From Zymomonas sp. (lineage in GTDB: Bacteria; Pseudomonadota; Alphaproteobacteria; Sphingomonadales; Sphingomonadaceae): a DNA stretch of 9,358 bases. Below, in pieces: positions 1 to 6,174 of this stretch (positions are counted from its first letter, which is position 1; every line of letters begins with the position of its first letter). The stretch covers positions 1 through 9,358 of the forward strand of contig JAIYAJ010000066.1 of assembly GCA_027489105.1 (NCBI GenBank), in the 5' to 3' direction. A model generated the notes under the pieces. It saw nothing but the letters and a program-made list of their open reading frames with translations, ran no database searches and had not been told where the DNA came from. The translations under genes and the position numbers were made by a program.

Positions 1-209
1 ACGGCATTGGCCGCGTCGTCAGGCTTCGTGACATCGCTGCGGATGAAAATTGCGCTTTCGCCAAGATCGCGCGCCACCGCCTCGCCGGCCTCCGCATTTA
101 AATCGGCAGCGACAACCCGCGCTCCTAGCTCCACAAGAGTACGCGCCACGCATTCCCCGAGCCCGGAGCCAGCACCTGTGACAAGGAAGACGCCGCCATC
201 AATCTTCAT
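1..209 (-). CDS. Short-chain dehydrogenase, HSD10/3-hydroxyacyl-CoA dehydrogenase-like (N-terminus only)
   Basis: This is the first 69 codons of an SDR oxidoreductase; the rest lies beyond the left edge of the window. The start is ATG at 209-207, with an AGAGAGG-type ribosome site about 8 nt upstream. Visible in the sequence are a short beta strand, the NAD(P)-binding glycine motif TGAGSGLG at residues 11-18, an acidic residue ending beta strand 2 (Asp36 in AADLN), which in this family favours NAD over NADP, and the Asp59-Val60-Thr61 motif that contacts the adenine ring. The GSGLG form of the glycine motif together with a DLN...GE stretch resembles the 3-hydroxyacyl-CoA dehydrogenase type-2 (HSD10) group. 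A role in beta-oxidation-like chemistry next to the acyl-CoA synthetase would fit. The Ser-Tyr-Lys catalytic residues lie outside the window, so the substrate is open. It follows the nitroreductase gene by 37 bp, probably in the same transcript. Confidence 0.85.
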   Translation of the reverse strand, partial: MKIDGGVFLVTGAGSGLGECVARTLVELGARVVAADLNAEAGEAVARDLGESAIFIRSDVTKPDDAANA

Positions 210-246
210 TTCGAAAGCCTCTCTTCACAGGAAGGGCTGATAAATT

Positions 247-984
247 TCATTCGTGGAACTGAGTGAATTGAGAGACGTCGACCCGTTCGCTGATCAGCGA
301 GTTCTCGGGAGCGCTTTCGTCCGACTTGCCGATCGCCATCCCGGACAGAACGACATGCGTGTCGGGAATATCGAGTTGCTCGTGAACGACGCGCCCATAC
401 TCGCACCAGGCTTGCTGGGGGCACGTTTCCAGGCCGAATGCACGGGCGAGGATCATGACATTCTGCATGAACATGCCGCAGTCGAGCCACGAGCCATGGA
501 GGAGGTTCCTCTCCATGGTGAAGAAGAGGCCCATCGGGGCTCCGAAGAACTCGAAGTTCCGGAGCATTGCGCGCTTCCGGCTCTCATAATCCGTGCGCTC
601 GATGCCGTAGAGGCTGTAGAGCGCGTATCCGACCTCGCGACGACGCGACAGGTACGGCTCGGGCACGGGCGACGGCGCGTAGGCATACTCGTCTGACCGC
701 TCGCCGGCTTCAGCCGCTGCAATCACGGCGCGTGACAAGCGAGCACGCGTCTCGCCGACGACGACATGCACGTGCCAGGGCTGGAAATTGGTGCCCGACG
801 GAGCCCTGGCCGCTGCGGTCAATATCCTCGTGATGGTTTGGTTGGAGACCGGATCGGGTAGAAACCGGCGAATGGACCGCCGGTTCTCGACTGCTTCGAC
901 GACCGAGAGGGCGCTGTCGATTGCGTCCGTCGGCTCAGTTGCTACTGGATTTGCCGGATGAACGGCCGGTCGATTGTAAAACAT
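247..984 (-). CDS. Nitroreductase-family flavoprotein
   Basis: This encodes a 245-residue protein of the FMN-dependent nitroreductase superfamily, usually a homodimer that uses NAD(P)H for two-electron reduction of nitro groups, quinones or activated C=C bonds. Visible motifs are the FMN-phosphate segment RRSIRRF (residues 35-41), APSGTNFQPW at 61-70 (FMN contacts of the Ser/Asn/Gln type), a middle region with PYLSRRREVG (110-119) and GSWLDCGMF (164-172), the re-face segment GLETCPQ (184-190), and a closing SGMAIG (214-219). Overall pattern and length resemble the widespread PnbA-like (4-nitrobenzoate reductase) group, but many members have no known nitro substrate. The first 20 or so residues are a poorly conserved lead-in. 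The start at 984 lies 6 bp after the acyl-CoA synthetase stop, and a GGAG ribosome site sits just before that stop, so translation is likely coupled. Family assignment is firm; the substrate is unknown. Confidence 0.9.
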   Translation of the reverse strand: MFYNRPAVHPANPVATEPTDAIDSALSVVEAVENRRSIRRFLPDPVSNQTITRILTAAARAPSGTNFQPWHVHVVVGETRARLSRAVIAAAEAGERSDEYAYAPSPVPEPYLSRRREVGYALYSLYGIERTDYESRKRAMLRNFEFFGAPMGLFFTMERNLLHGSWLDCGMFMQNVMILARAFGLETCPQQAWCEYGRVVHEQLDIPDTHVVLSGMAIGKSDESAPENSLISERVDVSQFTQFHE

Positions 985-990
985 GCCGGC

Positions 991-2655
991 TCACTCCGCG
1001 GCATGGGCGGCCAGTTGCGCGCGGCGCTCCTGCCGCAGGACAAATCGCTGGATTTTGCCGCTGGCTGTCTTCGGCAGCGCATCGACGTAATGAATGGCGC
1101 GAGGGTAAGCATGCGCCGCGTAACGCACCTTGACCCAGCTCTGGATAGCCTTGGTCTGTTCAGCGGACGGAGCTTCGCCGCTCTTCAGGACGACATAGGC
1201 TTCGAGGACCTCACCGCGGGTCCGATCCGGCACGGCAATGACAGCGCACTCGCTCACCGCCGGATGAGTAACAATGACCGACTCGATCTCGAACGGACCG
1301 ATCCGGTAGCCGGCCATGATGATGACGTCGTCATCACGCGATGAGAAAAAGTAGTAGCCGTCCTGGTCCTTCCGTCCGGCATCACCGGTCAGATACCAAC
1401 GCCCCTCCCCGGCAAACTTCTCGGCGCTTTTCTTCGGATCGTTCAGGTAGCCGCTGAACCACGCGAGCGGGCTGTCCTTAAGTTCGATCGCAACACGGCC
1501 AAGCTCTCCAATTTCGGCTGGCACGTCATCGCGCTCCTTCAAGACGAGGGCGGACCAACCCGGCAACGGGATGCCCATAGAACCCGGTTTCAGGCTGCAT
1601 GCGAGATCGGGATGGTGATGGTTGTTGAGCAGCATGCCAGCCTCGGTCTGACCGAAGTGATCATGGACGGAGACGCCCAGGACGCCGCTGGCCCACTCAT
1701 TGACTTCCGGCGTCAGCGGCTCACCGGCGCTAGATGCACATCGCAGTTTGGTGATCACAGGAATGGTGCCGGTAAAGGCGCGGAGCGATCGATAGACGGT
1801 CGGTGCCGCCGTGAAGTTCGTGACGCCGAACTTGGCTAGCGTTCCAAACGTCGTGGCCGGCTCGAAATTCGCCTCCAACAGGAGGCTGGGCACGCCGGTC
1901 GTGAACGATCCCAGGATGCCGAAATACAGCCCGTATGCCCAGCCGGGGTCGGCGGCGCACCAGTACAGGTCCTCGTTCGTGAGCCCGAGCCCATATTCTG
2001 CGTACACCTGGAAGCCAGCGAGCGCCTTGGCAGGCACAGCGACGCCTTTCGGCGTACCTGTCGTGCCCGAAGTGAATATCTGGATGATCGGCGCGTCACC
2101 GCCTATTGCCGTCGCTTTGAAGCCCGGCCCCGAGGCGTCTAAGACCGCGGAGAACTGGAATGCACCAAGCGGCAACTTTTCCATCGGCGCAGTGCTGATG
2201 ACCCTCCAGGGAGCGCCAAAGGGAATGTCGTCACCCGGGGCAAGCTTTGCCTGCTGCGACTCGTCGCAGACCACGATTTTGGCTTCGCTCCCCTTGAGCC
2301 TGAATGCGATGGCCGGCGGGGCGAAGGCGGTGAAGATCGGGACATGAACGGCACCCAGCCTCCAGATGCCCATGAGAGTGACGAGGTATTCGACGCTCTT
2401 TCCCATCAGCGTCGCGACACGGTCACCTGGCCTTACGCCGAGGTCGTAAAGCGATGCGGCGAACTGCTCCGAGCGCTGCCGCAGATCGCCATAAGTCAAA
2501 TCGAACGATGTCAGATCGCCGGAGACGACCTTGTAGGCCAGGGCCTCCGCCGGACGACTGTCGCAGAGCTGCGCCGCGACGCTCAGGTCGGGAGCGCTGT
2601 ACAGGTCCACGAGCTGCTTCACGCGCACCAGCGCTGACGCGTATTCAATTGCCAT
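991..2655 (-). CDS. AMP-forming acyl-CoA synthetase (ANL superfamily)
   Basis: This encodes a 554-residue acid-CoA ligase that activates a carboxylic acid through an acyl-adenylate and transfers it to CoA in the cytoplasm. All core motifs are present: the P-loop TSGTTGTPKG (residues 195-204), the substrate-pocket stretch AADPGWAYG (234-242), FGQTE (334-338), YLTGD (421-425), the hinge region SSRDDD followed by AGYRIGP (438-454), and the C-terminal PKTASGK with catalytic Lys534, the lysine typically controlled by acetylation. The sequence lies near acetyl/medium-chain (Acs/ACSM-like) synthetases rather than long-chain FadD. Its acid substrate is not predictable by eye. The frame stays open up to another start at 2697, but the ATG at 2655 is preferred because GGGAGG lies 7 nt before it and the preceding 14 codons look unconserved. 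It is the first gene of unit B, followed by the nitroreductase after 6 bp and transcribed divergently from tetR. Confidence 0.93.
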   Translation of the reverse strand: MAIEYASALVRVKQLVDLYSAPDLSVAAQLCDSRPAEALAYKVVSGDLTSFDLTYGDLRQRSEQFAASLYDLGVRPGDRVATLMGKSVEYLVTLMGIWRLGAVHVPIFTAFAPPAIAFRLKGSEAKIVVCDESQQAKLAPGDDIPFGAPWRVISTAPMEKLPLGAFQFSAVLDASGPGFKATAIGGDAPIIQIFTSGTTGTPKGVAVPAKALAGFQVYAEYGLGLTNEDLYWCAADPGWAYGLYFGILGSFTTGVPSLLLEANFEPATTFGTLAKFGVTNFTAAPTVYRSLRAFTGTIPVITKLRCASSAGEPLTPEVNEWASGVLGVSVHDHFGQTEAGMLLNNHHHPDLACSLKPGSMGIPLPGWSALVLKERDDVPAEIGELGRVAIELKDSPLAWFSGYLNDPKKSAEKFAGEGRWYLTGDAGRKDQDGYYFFSSRDDDVIIMAGYRIGPFEIESVIVTHPAVSECAVIAVPDRTRGEVLEAYVVLKSGEAPSAEQTKAIQSWVKVRYAAHAYPRAIHYVDALPKTASGKIQRFVLRQERRAQLAAHAAE

Positions 2656-2662
2656 CTCGGCG

Positions 2663-2668
2663 CCTCCC
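2663..2668 (-). promoter_or_regulatory. Ribosome binding site fixing the acyl-CoA synthetase start
   Basis: The minus strand reads GGGAGG here, 7 nt before the ATG at 2655. It is the strongest Shine-Dalgarno match in the window and is the reason for choosing this start over the upstream in-frame ATG at 2697. Confidence 0.8.
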
Positions 2669-2848
2669 TGTGGTTTGCTTTTCTTGATGCGACCCACCAG
2701 CCAAAGCGTGGGCTACCGCTGCCCAGGTCAGGTCTGGAGCGCCTCCACGCTGGCGTCTGCAGCCGTACCGAACTAGACGCTGAGCATAATCTCAATTCTC
2801 TCCACAGGCGCCGCATTACGGCATATGACCGCGTTAATCGCAGTTCTA

Positions 2849-2865
2849 TTGGTATCCGTTACCAA
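2849..2865. promoter_or_regulatory. Second inverted repeat in the divergent promoter region
   Basis: TTGGTA and TACCAA are separated by 5 bp, a perfect 6-bp-arm inverted repeat 1 bp away from the 24-bp palindrome and overlapping the -35 of the predicted tetR promoter. It could be a second operator for the same or another regulator, or a chance palindrome. Its sequence differs from the TTCTA-type arms of the neighbouring site. Confidence 0.4.
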
Positions 2866-2876
2866 GTATGTAGAAT
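2849..2876 (+). promoter_or_regulatory. Predicted sigma70-type promoter for tetR
   Basis: A -35-like TTGGTA (2849-2854) is followed after 16 bp by a -10-like TAGAAT (2871-2876) on the plus strand. Transcription would begin near 2883, giving tetR a leader of about 180 nt to the ATG at 3063. The -10 box lies inside the 24-bp palindrome, which implies autoregulation. The promoter is inferred from consensus only. Confidence 0.5.
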
Positions 2877-2890
2877 CACAATTCTACCTA
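2867..2890. promoter_or_regulatory. Palindromic operator, probable TetR-regulator binding site
   Basis: The site is an inverted repeat with a perfect core GTAGAAT-CACA-ATTCTAC (2870-2887). It extends outward to 10-bp arms with a single mismatch (TATGTAGAAT and ATTCTACCTA). Size, symmetry and position across two divergent predicted promoters are typical of TetR-family operators. A further TTCTA half-site lies at 2844-2848. Binding by the adjacent TetR protein is inferred. Confidence 0.65.
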
Positions 2891-2896
2891 TGTCAA
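2867..2896 (-). promoter_or_regulatory. Predicted sigma70-type promoter for the acyl-CoA synthetase operon
   Basis: On the minus strand a perfect -35 TTGACA (2896-2891) is followed after 18 bp by TACATA (2872-2867), a 3/6 match to the -10 consensus. The 24-bp palindrome fills exactly the spacer plus the -10 box, so a protein bound there would block RNA polymerase. The expected transcription start is near 2860, about 205 nt before the acyl-CoA synthetase ATG. The perfect -35 box and the operator position support the call; the weak -10 lowers confidence. Confidence 0.5.
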
Positions 2897-3062
2897 GAGT
2901 TGGATCGTGACGTTCGACGCCACGCACAAGAGGATAATACGATGCGCGTCGCGGCTGTCCCGGGAGGTTGGATTCTGGCTGGCACTGCCGATAGAAACGG
3001 AAGCAAGCTGCGCTCTTCGCGAAGGCGGGAGCGCTGATTCTGAACCGACCGACAGGCCCCAC

Positions 3063-3707
3063 ATGAATCTTCCGCAGACCGGACGAAGAGCTCGCAGCAC
3101 GCAAGCGACGACCGACAAGCGGCTCGCGATACTGCGTGCGGCTCGCGACCTGGTGACGAGGGTTGGGTTCCGCGAGGCGCAGATGAATGCTGTTGCCGAG
3201 GAAGCGGGCGTCGCGCTCGCCACCCTCTACCGGAACTTTTCCTCCAAAGCCGAACTCATGGTCGAGGTCGTTGGCATCGTCTCGCAGCGCGAGGTAGACG
3301 CGGCTGCTGGAATGGCGGTTAGCGAAGGATCAGCGGCAGACCGCCTCTGGGCGTCGGCGTGGATGTTTGCAAGCCGAGCGCTCCGCGGACACCGGCTCGC
3401 GCATGCTTTGGTGGCAGAGCCCGTCGAACCCGAAATTGAGACCGCCCGCCTGGCCTATCGTCGCAAGCTCGCTCGTGTCTTTGAAACGGTGATCGACCAA
3501 GGTATCCGTGGCCAAGAGTTTCCTCCGCAAGACGCGCAAGCCTCGGCGGCGTGCATCGTCGGCTCGCTTTTCGAGGGTCTGGTCGGGCCGCTCGCGCTTG
3601 AAGGCGATCGAACCGATGCCGACCGCGAGGCCCATGCGAGATCCATTGTCGCATTCTGTCTTCGTGGCGTCGGCCACAGCGGTGTTTTGCCCATAGCTGC
3701 GCTCTAG
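3063..3707 (+). CDS. TetR-family transcriptional regulator
   Basis: This encodes a 214-residue one-component regulator. Residues about 18-65 form the TetR DNA-binding domain: a first helix (KRLAILRAARDLV), then the helix-turn-helix with MNAVAEEAGVALATLYRNF (41-59), whose GV...TLYRNF ending is diagnostic of the family, followed by SSKAEL. The remaining helical part (about 70-214) is the variable ligand-binding and dimerisation domain, so the effector cannot be named. An acyl-CoA or aromatic/cyclic substrate of the flanking enzymes is plausible. The length is normal for the family from the ATG at 3063, although only a weak AGG lies upstream. An in-frame GTG at 2907 would add 52 residues. The gene is divergent from unit B, shares a palindrome-bearing promoter region with it, and probably represses both itself and that operon. 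Its stop lies 107 bp from the end of the oppositely oriented dehydrogenase gene. Confidence 0.9.
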   Translation: MNLPQTGRRARSTQATTDKRLAILRAARDLVTRVGFREAQMNAVAEEAGVALATLYRNFSSKAELMVEVVGIVSQREVDAAAGMAVSEGSAADRLWASAWMFASRALRGHRLAHALVAEPVEPEIETARLAYRRKLARVFETVIDQGIRGQEFPPQDAQASAACIVGSLFEGLVGPLALEGDRTDADREAHARSIVAFCLRGVGHSGVLPIAAL

Positions 3708-3814
3708 CGTCGACTTGCAGCAAGAGCATCATTCGCCGGTCGCGGAGCCCCTCTTAATTGTCAGCGCCTGGGATCGAGACTGCTCCGTCGTTCGGTGAAA
3801 TCCCTCACCTCGTA

Positions 3815-4918
3815 TCAGGCTTTCCCAAAGACGATCTCGCAGATCGCCTTCCCGATCGCGCGAGTGCCGTTTGTGCCGCCGATGTCGAAGGATCGCTGCC
3901 GAGACTGGCCGAAAACCGCGTCGACCGCTGCTTCAATAGTTTCAGCTGCCTCGCGCAGCGCATTGTTTTGATGGCGCTTGCCAAGCCAATCCAACATCAT
4001 GGCAAGAGAGAGAATCATGGCTGTTGGATTGGCCATGTCGCGCCCCGCAATGTCGGGGGCGGTACCATGGCTGGGCTGGAACAGTGCGTGCTCATCGCCT
4101 ATGTCGGCCGAAGGAGCGAAGCCCATTCCACCGATCAGGCCGGCGCCCAGATCAGACAAAATGTCACCGAATAGATTTTCCATTGGCAGGACATCGAAGT
4201 CCCACGGCCGCCTGACCAGGTCGAGGGCCATGGCATCGACGTGATGGTGGCCTGCCAAGATGTCGGGATAACGCTGCACAGTCTGGTCGAACACCTTGCG
4301 CATGAACGCAAAGGAGACGAACACGTTCGCTTTGTCGACAAGGGTCACGCGACCAGGCGTGCGGCGCGAGACCTTTCGCTGACGCGCCAGTTCGCAGGCG
4401 AACGTGGCGAGTTTTTCGGTGACTTTCCTAGTGATGACCTGGGTATCTCGGGCTTCGCGGTCGTCGATGACAACGCCCTTGCCGCGGGAGGCAAACATGC
4501 CTTCCGTAGATTCGCGGATGATCACAAAATCGATGCGGCTCGCGCGTTCGTCGGCCAATGCCGTGGGCACACCCGGAATCGCTCGGATGGGCCGAACTCC
4601 AGCGAAAAGGTCGAGATGAATTCGAAGGTCGAACTGCGGCGCGATCTCAGTGCCGTCGGGAAGGCGGATGTCCGGCCATCCCATGGCGCCGAAGAGAACG
4701 GCGTCGGCCCGAGCCGCTCTTTCCAGCCCATCCCTCGGTAGGGTGCGGCCCGTTTCGCGATAGTAATGCGCGCCACCGGGAATGAGATCCCGGTGAAACG
4801 AAACGTCGAACCGGTGCTCGACCGCCTCGAGCACGGCCATAGCCGCGTCCATGACCTCGATGCCGATCCCCTCGCCGGGCATCACGGCGACGCGAAACGA
4901 ATTCGAGCTCATACCCAT
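3815..4918 (-). CDS. Isocitrate/isopropylmalate-family beta-decarboxylating dehydrogenase (copy 1, Tyr-to-Phe variant)
   Basis: This encodes a 367-residue protein of the family that oxidises a 2-hydroxy-dicarboxylate (isopropylmalate, isocitrate, tartrate or D-malate) with loss of CO2, using NAD(P) and Mg/Mn. Visible residues are the N-terminal PGEGIG (14-19), carboxylate-binding Arg99, Arg109 and Arg135, catalytic Lys196 in VDKANV, metal ligands Asp228, Asp252 and Asp256, and the nucleotide loop HGTAPDIAG (284-292), whose Asp289 is the usual NAD-selecting acid. The active-site loop reads RESTEGMF, placing Phe142 where isocitrate and isopropylmalate dehydrogenases carry the catalytic Tyr. The substrate-specificity segment (WPDIRLPDGTE, 81-91) is unlike true LeuB or Icd, so leucine or TCA-cycle function is unlikely. 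The start at 4918 has GAGG 4 nt upstream; ATG 4912 is an alternative. It lies 91 bp downstream of its paralog and converges with tetR. Confidence 0.9.
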   Translation of the reverse strand: MGMSSNSFRVAVMPGEGIGIEVMDAAMAVLEAVEHRFDVSFHRDLIPGGAHYYRETGRTLPRDGLERAARADAVLFGAMGWPDIRLPDGTEIAPQFDLRIHLDLFAGVRPIRAIPGVPTALADERASRIDFVIIRESTEGMFASRGKGVVIDDREARDTQVITRKVTEKLATFACELARQRKVSRRTPGRVTLVDKANVFVSFAFMRKVFDQTVQRYPDILAGHHHVDAMALDLVRRPWDFDVLPMENLFGDILSDLGAGLIGGMGFAPSADIGDEHALFQPSHGTAPDIAGRDMANPTAMILSLAMMLDWLGKRHQNNALREAAETIEAAVDAVFGQSRQRSFDIGGTNGTRAIGKAICEIVFGKA

Positions 4919-5009
4919 TGGACCTCATGCGCAGCTGCCATCCGACGCAATGCGCACCGGCGATTCGATTCCCGAAGCGACAGGGCTGCCTGGCGCGGAC
5001 GGGCGGACG

Positions 5010-6101
5010 TCAGTCCGTCAATCTGGCGCGAATTGCCTTGGCGACATCAGTGGTCGAAGCGGTGCCCCCTACATCGGCGGTCCGCGTTTCGGGCGAGCTC
5101 AGGCTCTCGTCGACCGCTTTTCGGATTAGGCCGGCTGCTTTGGTCGCCTCCTCGTCCTGGCGAGTGCTGCCCAGCCAATCCAGCATCATCGCAGCCGATA
5201 GGATGGTCGCGACTGGGTTGGCGAGGTTCTTCCCGGCGATGGACGGCGCCGACCCATGCGAGGCCTGGAACAGAGCATGCCGATCGCCGATTTCGGCGGA
5301 GGGCGCCAGCCCTAGCCCGCCGACCGTGGCAGCGCCGAGATCAGACAGAAGGTCACCGACGAAGTTTTCGGTCACCACGACGTTAAAGTGATGGGGTCGC
5401 TCGACCATGTGCAGCGACATGGCGTCCGTGAGGATGTGTTCGATCTCCAGGTCGGGATAGTCGGCGACAGCTTCCAAAGCGACCTTCCGGAAGAAAGCGA
5501 AGCTGCGCAGCACATTCGCCTTGTCGACGATGGTGAGACGCTTGACTCCATCTTCCGGCGCGCCGCCATGGCGGCGCGCAAGGTCGGCGGCCAATTTCAC
5601 GATGCGCGTCACGCCCTTTCGCGAGACTACAAGTTGATCGACCGCAAACTCGTCGCGCAGGACGATCCCACTGCCGCGGCTGGCATAGAGCCCTTCGTTG
5701 CCCTCCCGAACGATAATGTAATCGATGTCGCCCGCCTTACGCTTCGCGAGAGGTGAATCGATACCCGCAAGCAACCTGATAGGGCGAATATTCGCATAGA
5801 GGTCGAGATCGACGCGCGTTTGCAGGGTGAAATCCTGTCCCGCTTCGGTGCCATCGGGATAACAAACGCTGGGAAGACCGGAGGCGCCGTGAAGGATAGC
5901 GTCGCCGGCGCGGCAGGCGGCGCGAGTTTCGTCCGGATATGCGATCCCCGTGTCCAGATAACACTGCGCACCAGCGCGATAGCTGTTGCACGTTAGCTGC
6001 AGCGTGGCGGTGAACACGCCTTCCAGCACATGGATAGTCGCGTCGCAGACTTCCTGGCCGATGCCGTCTCCAGGGACGAGCGTGACGTTGTAATGACCCA
6101 T
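5010..6101 (-). CDS. Isocitrate/isopropylmalate-family beta-decarboxylating dehydrogenase (copy 2)
   Basis: This encodes a 363-residue paralog of the next gene. Over the C-terminal core (GDxLSDLGA through MMLDWLG, 63 positions) I count 46 identities by eye; the N-terminal halves are more divergent. Present are PGDGIG (10-15), Arg96, Arg106 and Arg132, the catalytic Tyr139 in REGNEGLY, Lys194 in VDKANV, and metal ligands Asp226, Asp250 and Asp254. The cofactor loop reads HGSAPSIAG (282-290), with Ser287 where NAD-dependent members have Asp, so cofactor preference is unclear. The specificity segment (GLPSVCYPDGTE) matches copy 1 in type rather than LeuB or Icd, suggesting a malate- or tartrate-like substrate. 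The start ATG at 6101 is well supported by GAGGA 4 nt upstream. It follows the amidase after a 73-bp gap holding only a weak 5-bp-stem hairpin, and the two genes are probably co-transcribed. Confidence 0.9.
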   Translation of the reverse strand: MGHYNVTLVPGDGIGQEVCDATIHVLEGVFTATLQLTCNSYRAGAQCYLDTGIAYPDETRAACRAGDAILHGASGLPSVCYPDGTEAGQDFTLQTRVDLDLYANIRPIRLLAGIDSPLAKRKAGDIDYIIVREGNEGLYASRGSGIVLRDEFAVDQLVVSRKGVTRIVKLAADLARRHGGAPEDGVKRLTIVDKANVLRSFAFFRKVALEAVADYPDLEIEHILTDAMSLHMVERPHHFNVVVTENFVGDLLSDLGAATVGGLGLAPSAEIGDRHALFQASHGSAPSIAGKNLANPVATILSAAMMLDWLGSTRQDEEATKAAGLIRKAVDESLSSPETRTADVGGTASTTDVAKAIRARLTD

Positions 6102-6174
6102 GTTTTCCTCGCAGAAGGTCCGTGCACGGCTGCGATAAGCCGCGTCTGGACAAGCTTGTTGGCGGTGCGGTGCG

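Larger units (their letters stand above)
2656..3062. other. Divergent intergenic/regulatory region between acyl-CoA synthetase and tetR
   Basis: This is a 407-bp stretch without a convincing gene. The AT-richer core at about 2840-2900 holds the palindromes and both predicted promoters described separately. The left part (2656 to about 2860) would be a 5' leader of roughly 200 nt for the acyl-CoA synthetase mRNA. It contains only small weak hairpins (for example TGGAG-CGC-CTCCA near 2735-2747) and tiny start-stop frames, and nothing I recognise as a riboswitch. The right part (2907-3062) is open in the tetR frame from a GTG at 2907 and could be an N-terminal extension of the regulator, but looks more like leader sequence. 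Confidence 0.7.

Noticed and set aside
1811..2347. Plus-strand open frame of 178 codons within the acyl-CoA synthetase gene
   Set aside because: It is antisense to the adenylation domain. There is no convincing ribosome site, domain or hydrophobic pattern, and the opposite strand explains the sequence.
3714..3724. CTTGC-A-GCAAG palindrome after tetR, considered as a terminator
   Set aside because: The loop is a single base, too short for a hairpin, and there is no following T-run on either strand. I see no convincing intrinsic terminator in the convergent gap 3708-3814.
3815..6101. Annotation of the tandem dehydrogenases as LeuB (3-isopropylmalate dehydrogenase) or Icd
   Set aside because: The specificity segment and the cofactor/active-site changes do not match LeuB or Icd, and no leuC, leuD or other leucine or TCA genes are present.
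6127..6142. Small hairpin (CGGCT/AGCCG) between amidase and dehydrogenase copy 2, considered as a terminator or attenuator
   Set aside because: The stem is only 5 bp and no T-run follows on the minus strand; such hairpins are common by chance at this GC content.
6150..6159. Perfect 10-bp palindrome ACAAGCTTGT in the same gap
   Set aside because: It is a single short palindrome without repeats nearby, promoter overlap or a regulator match, so chance is sufficient.
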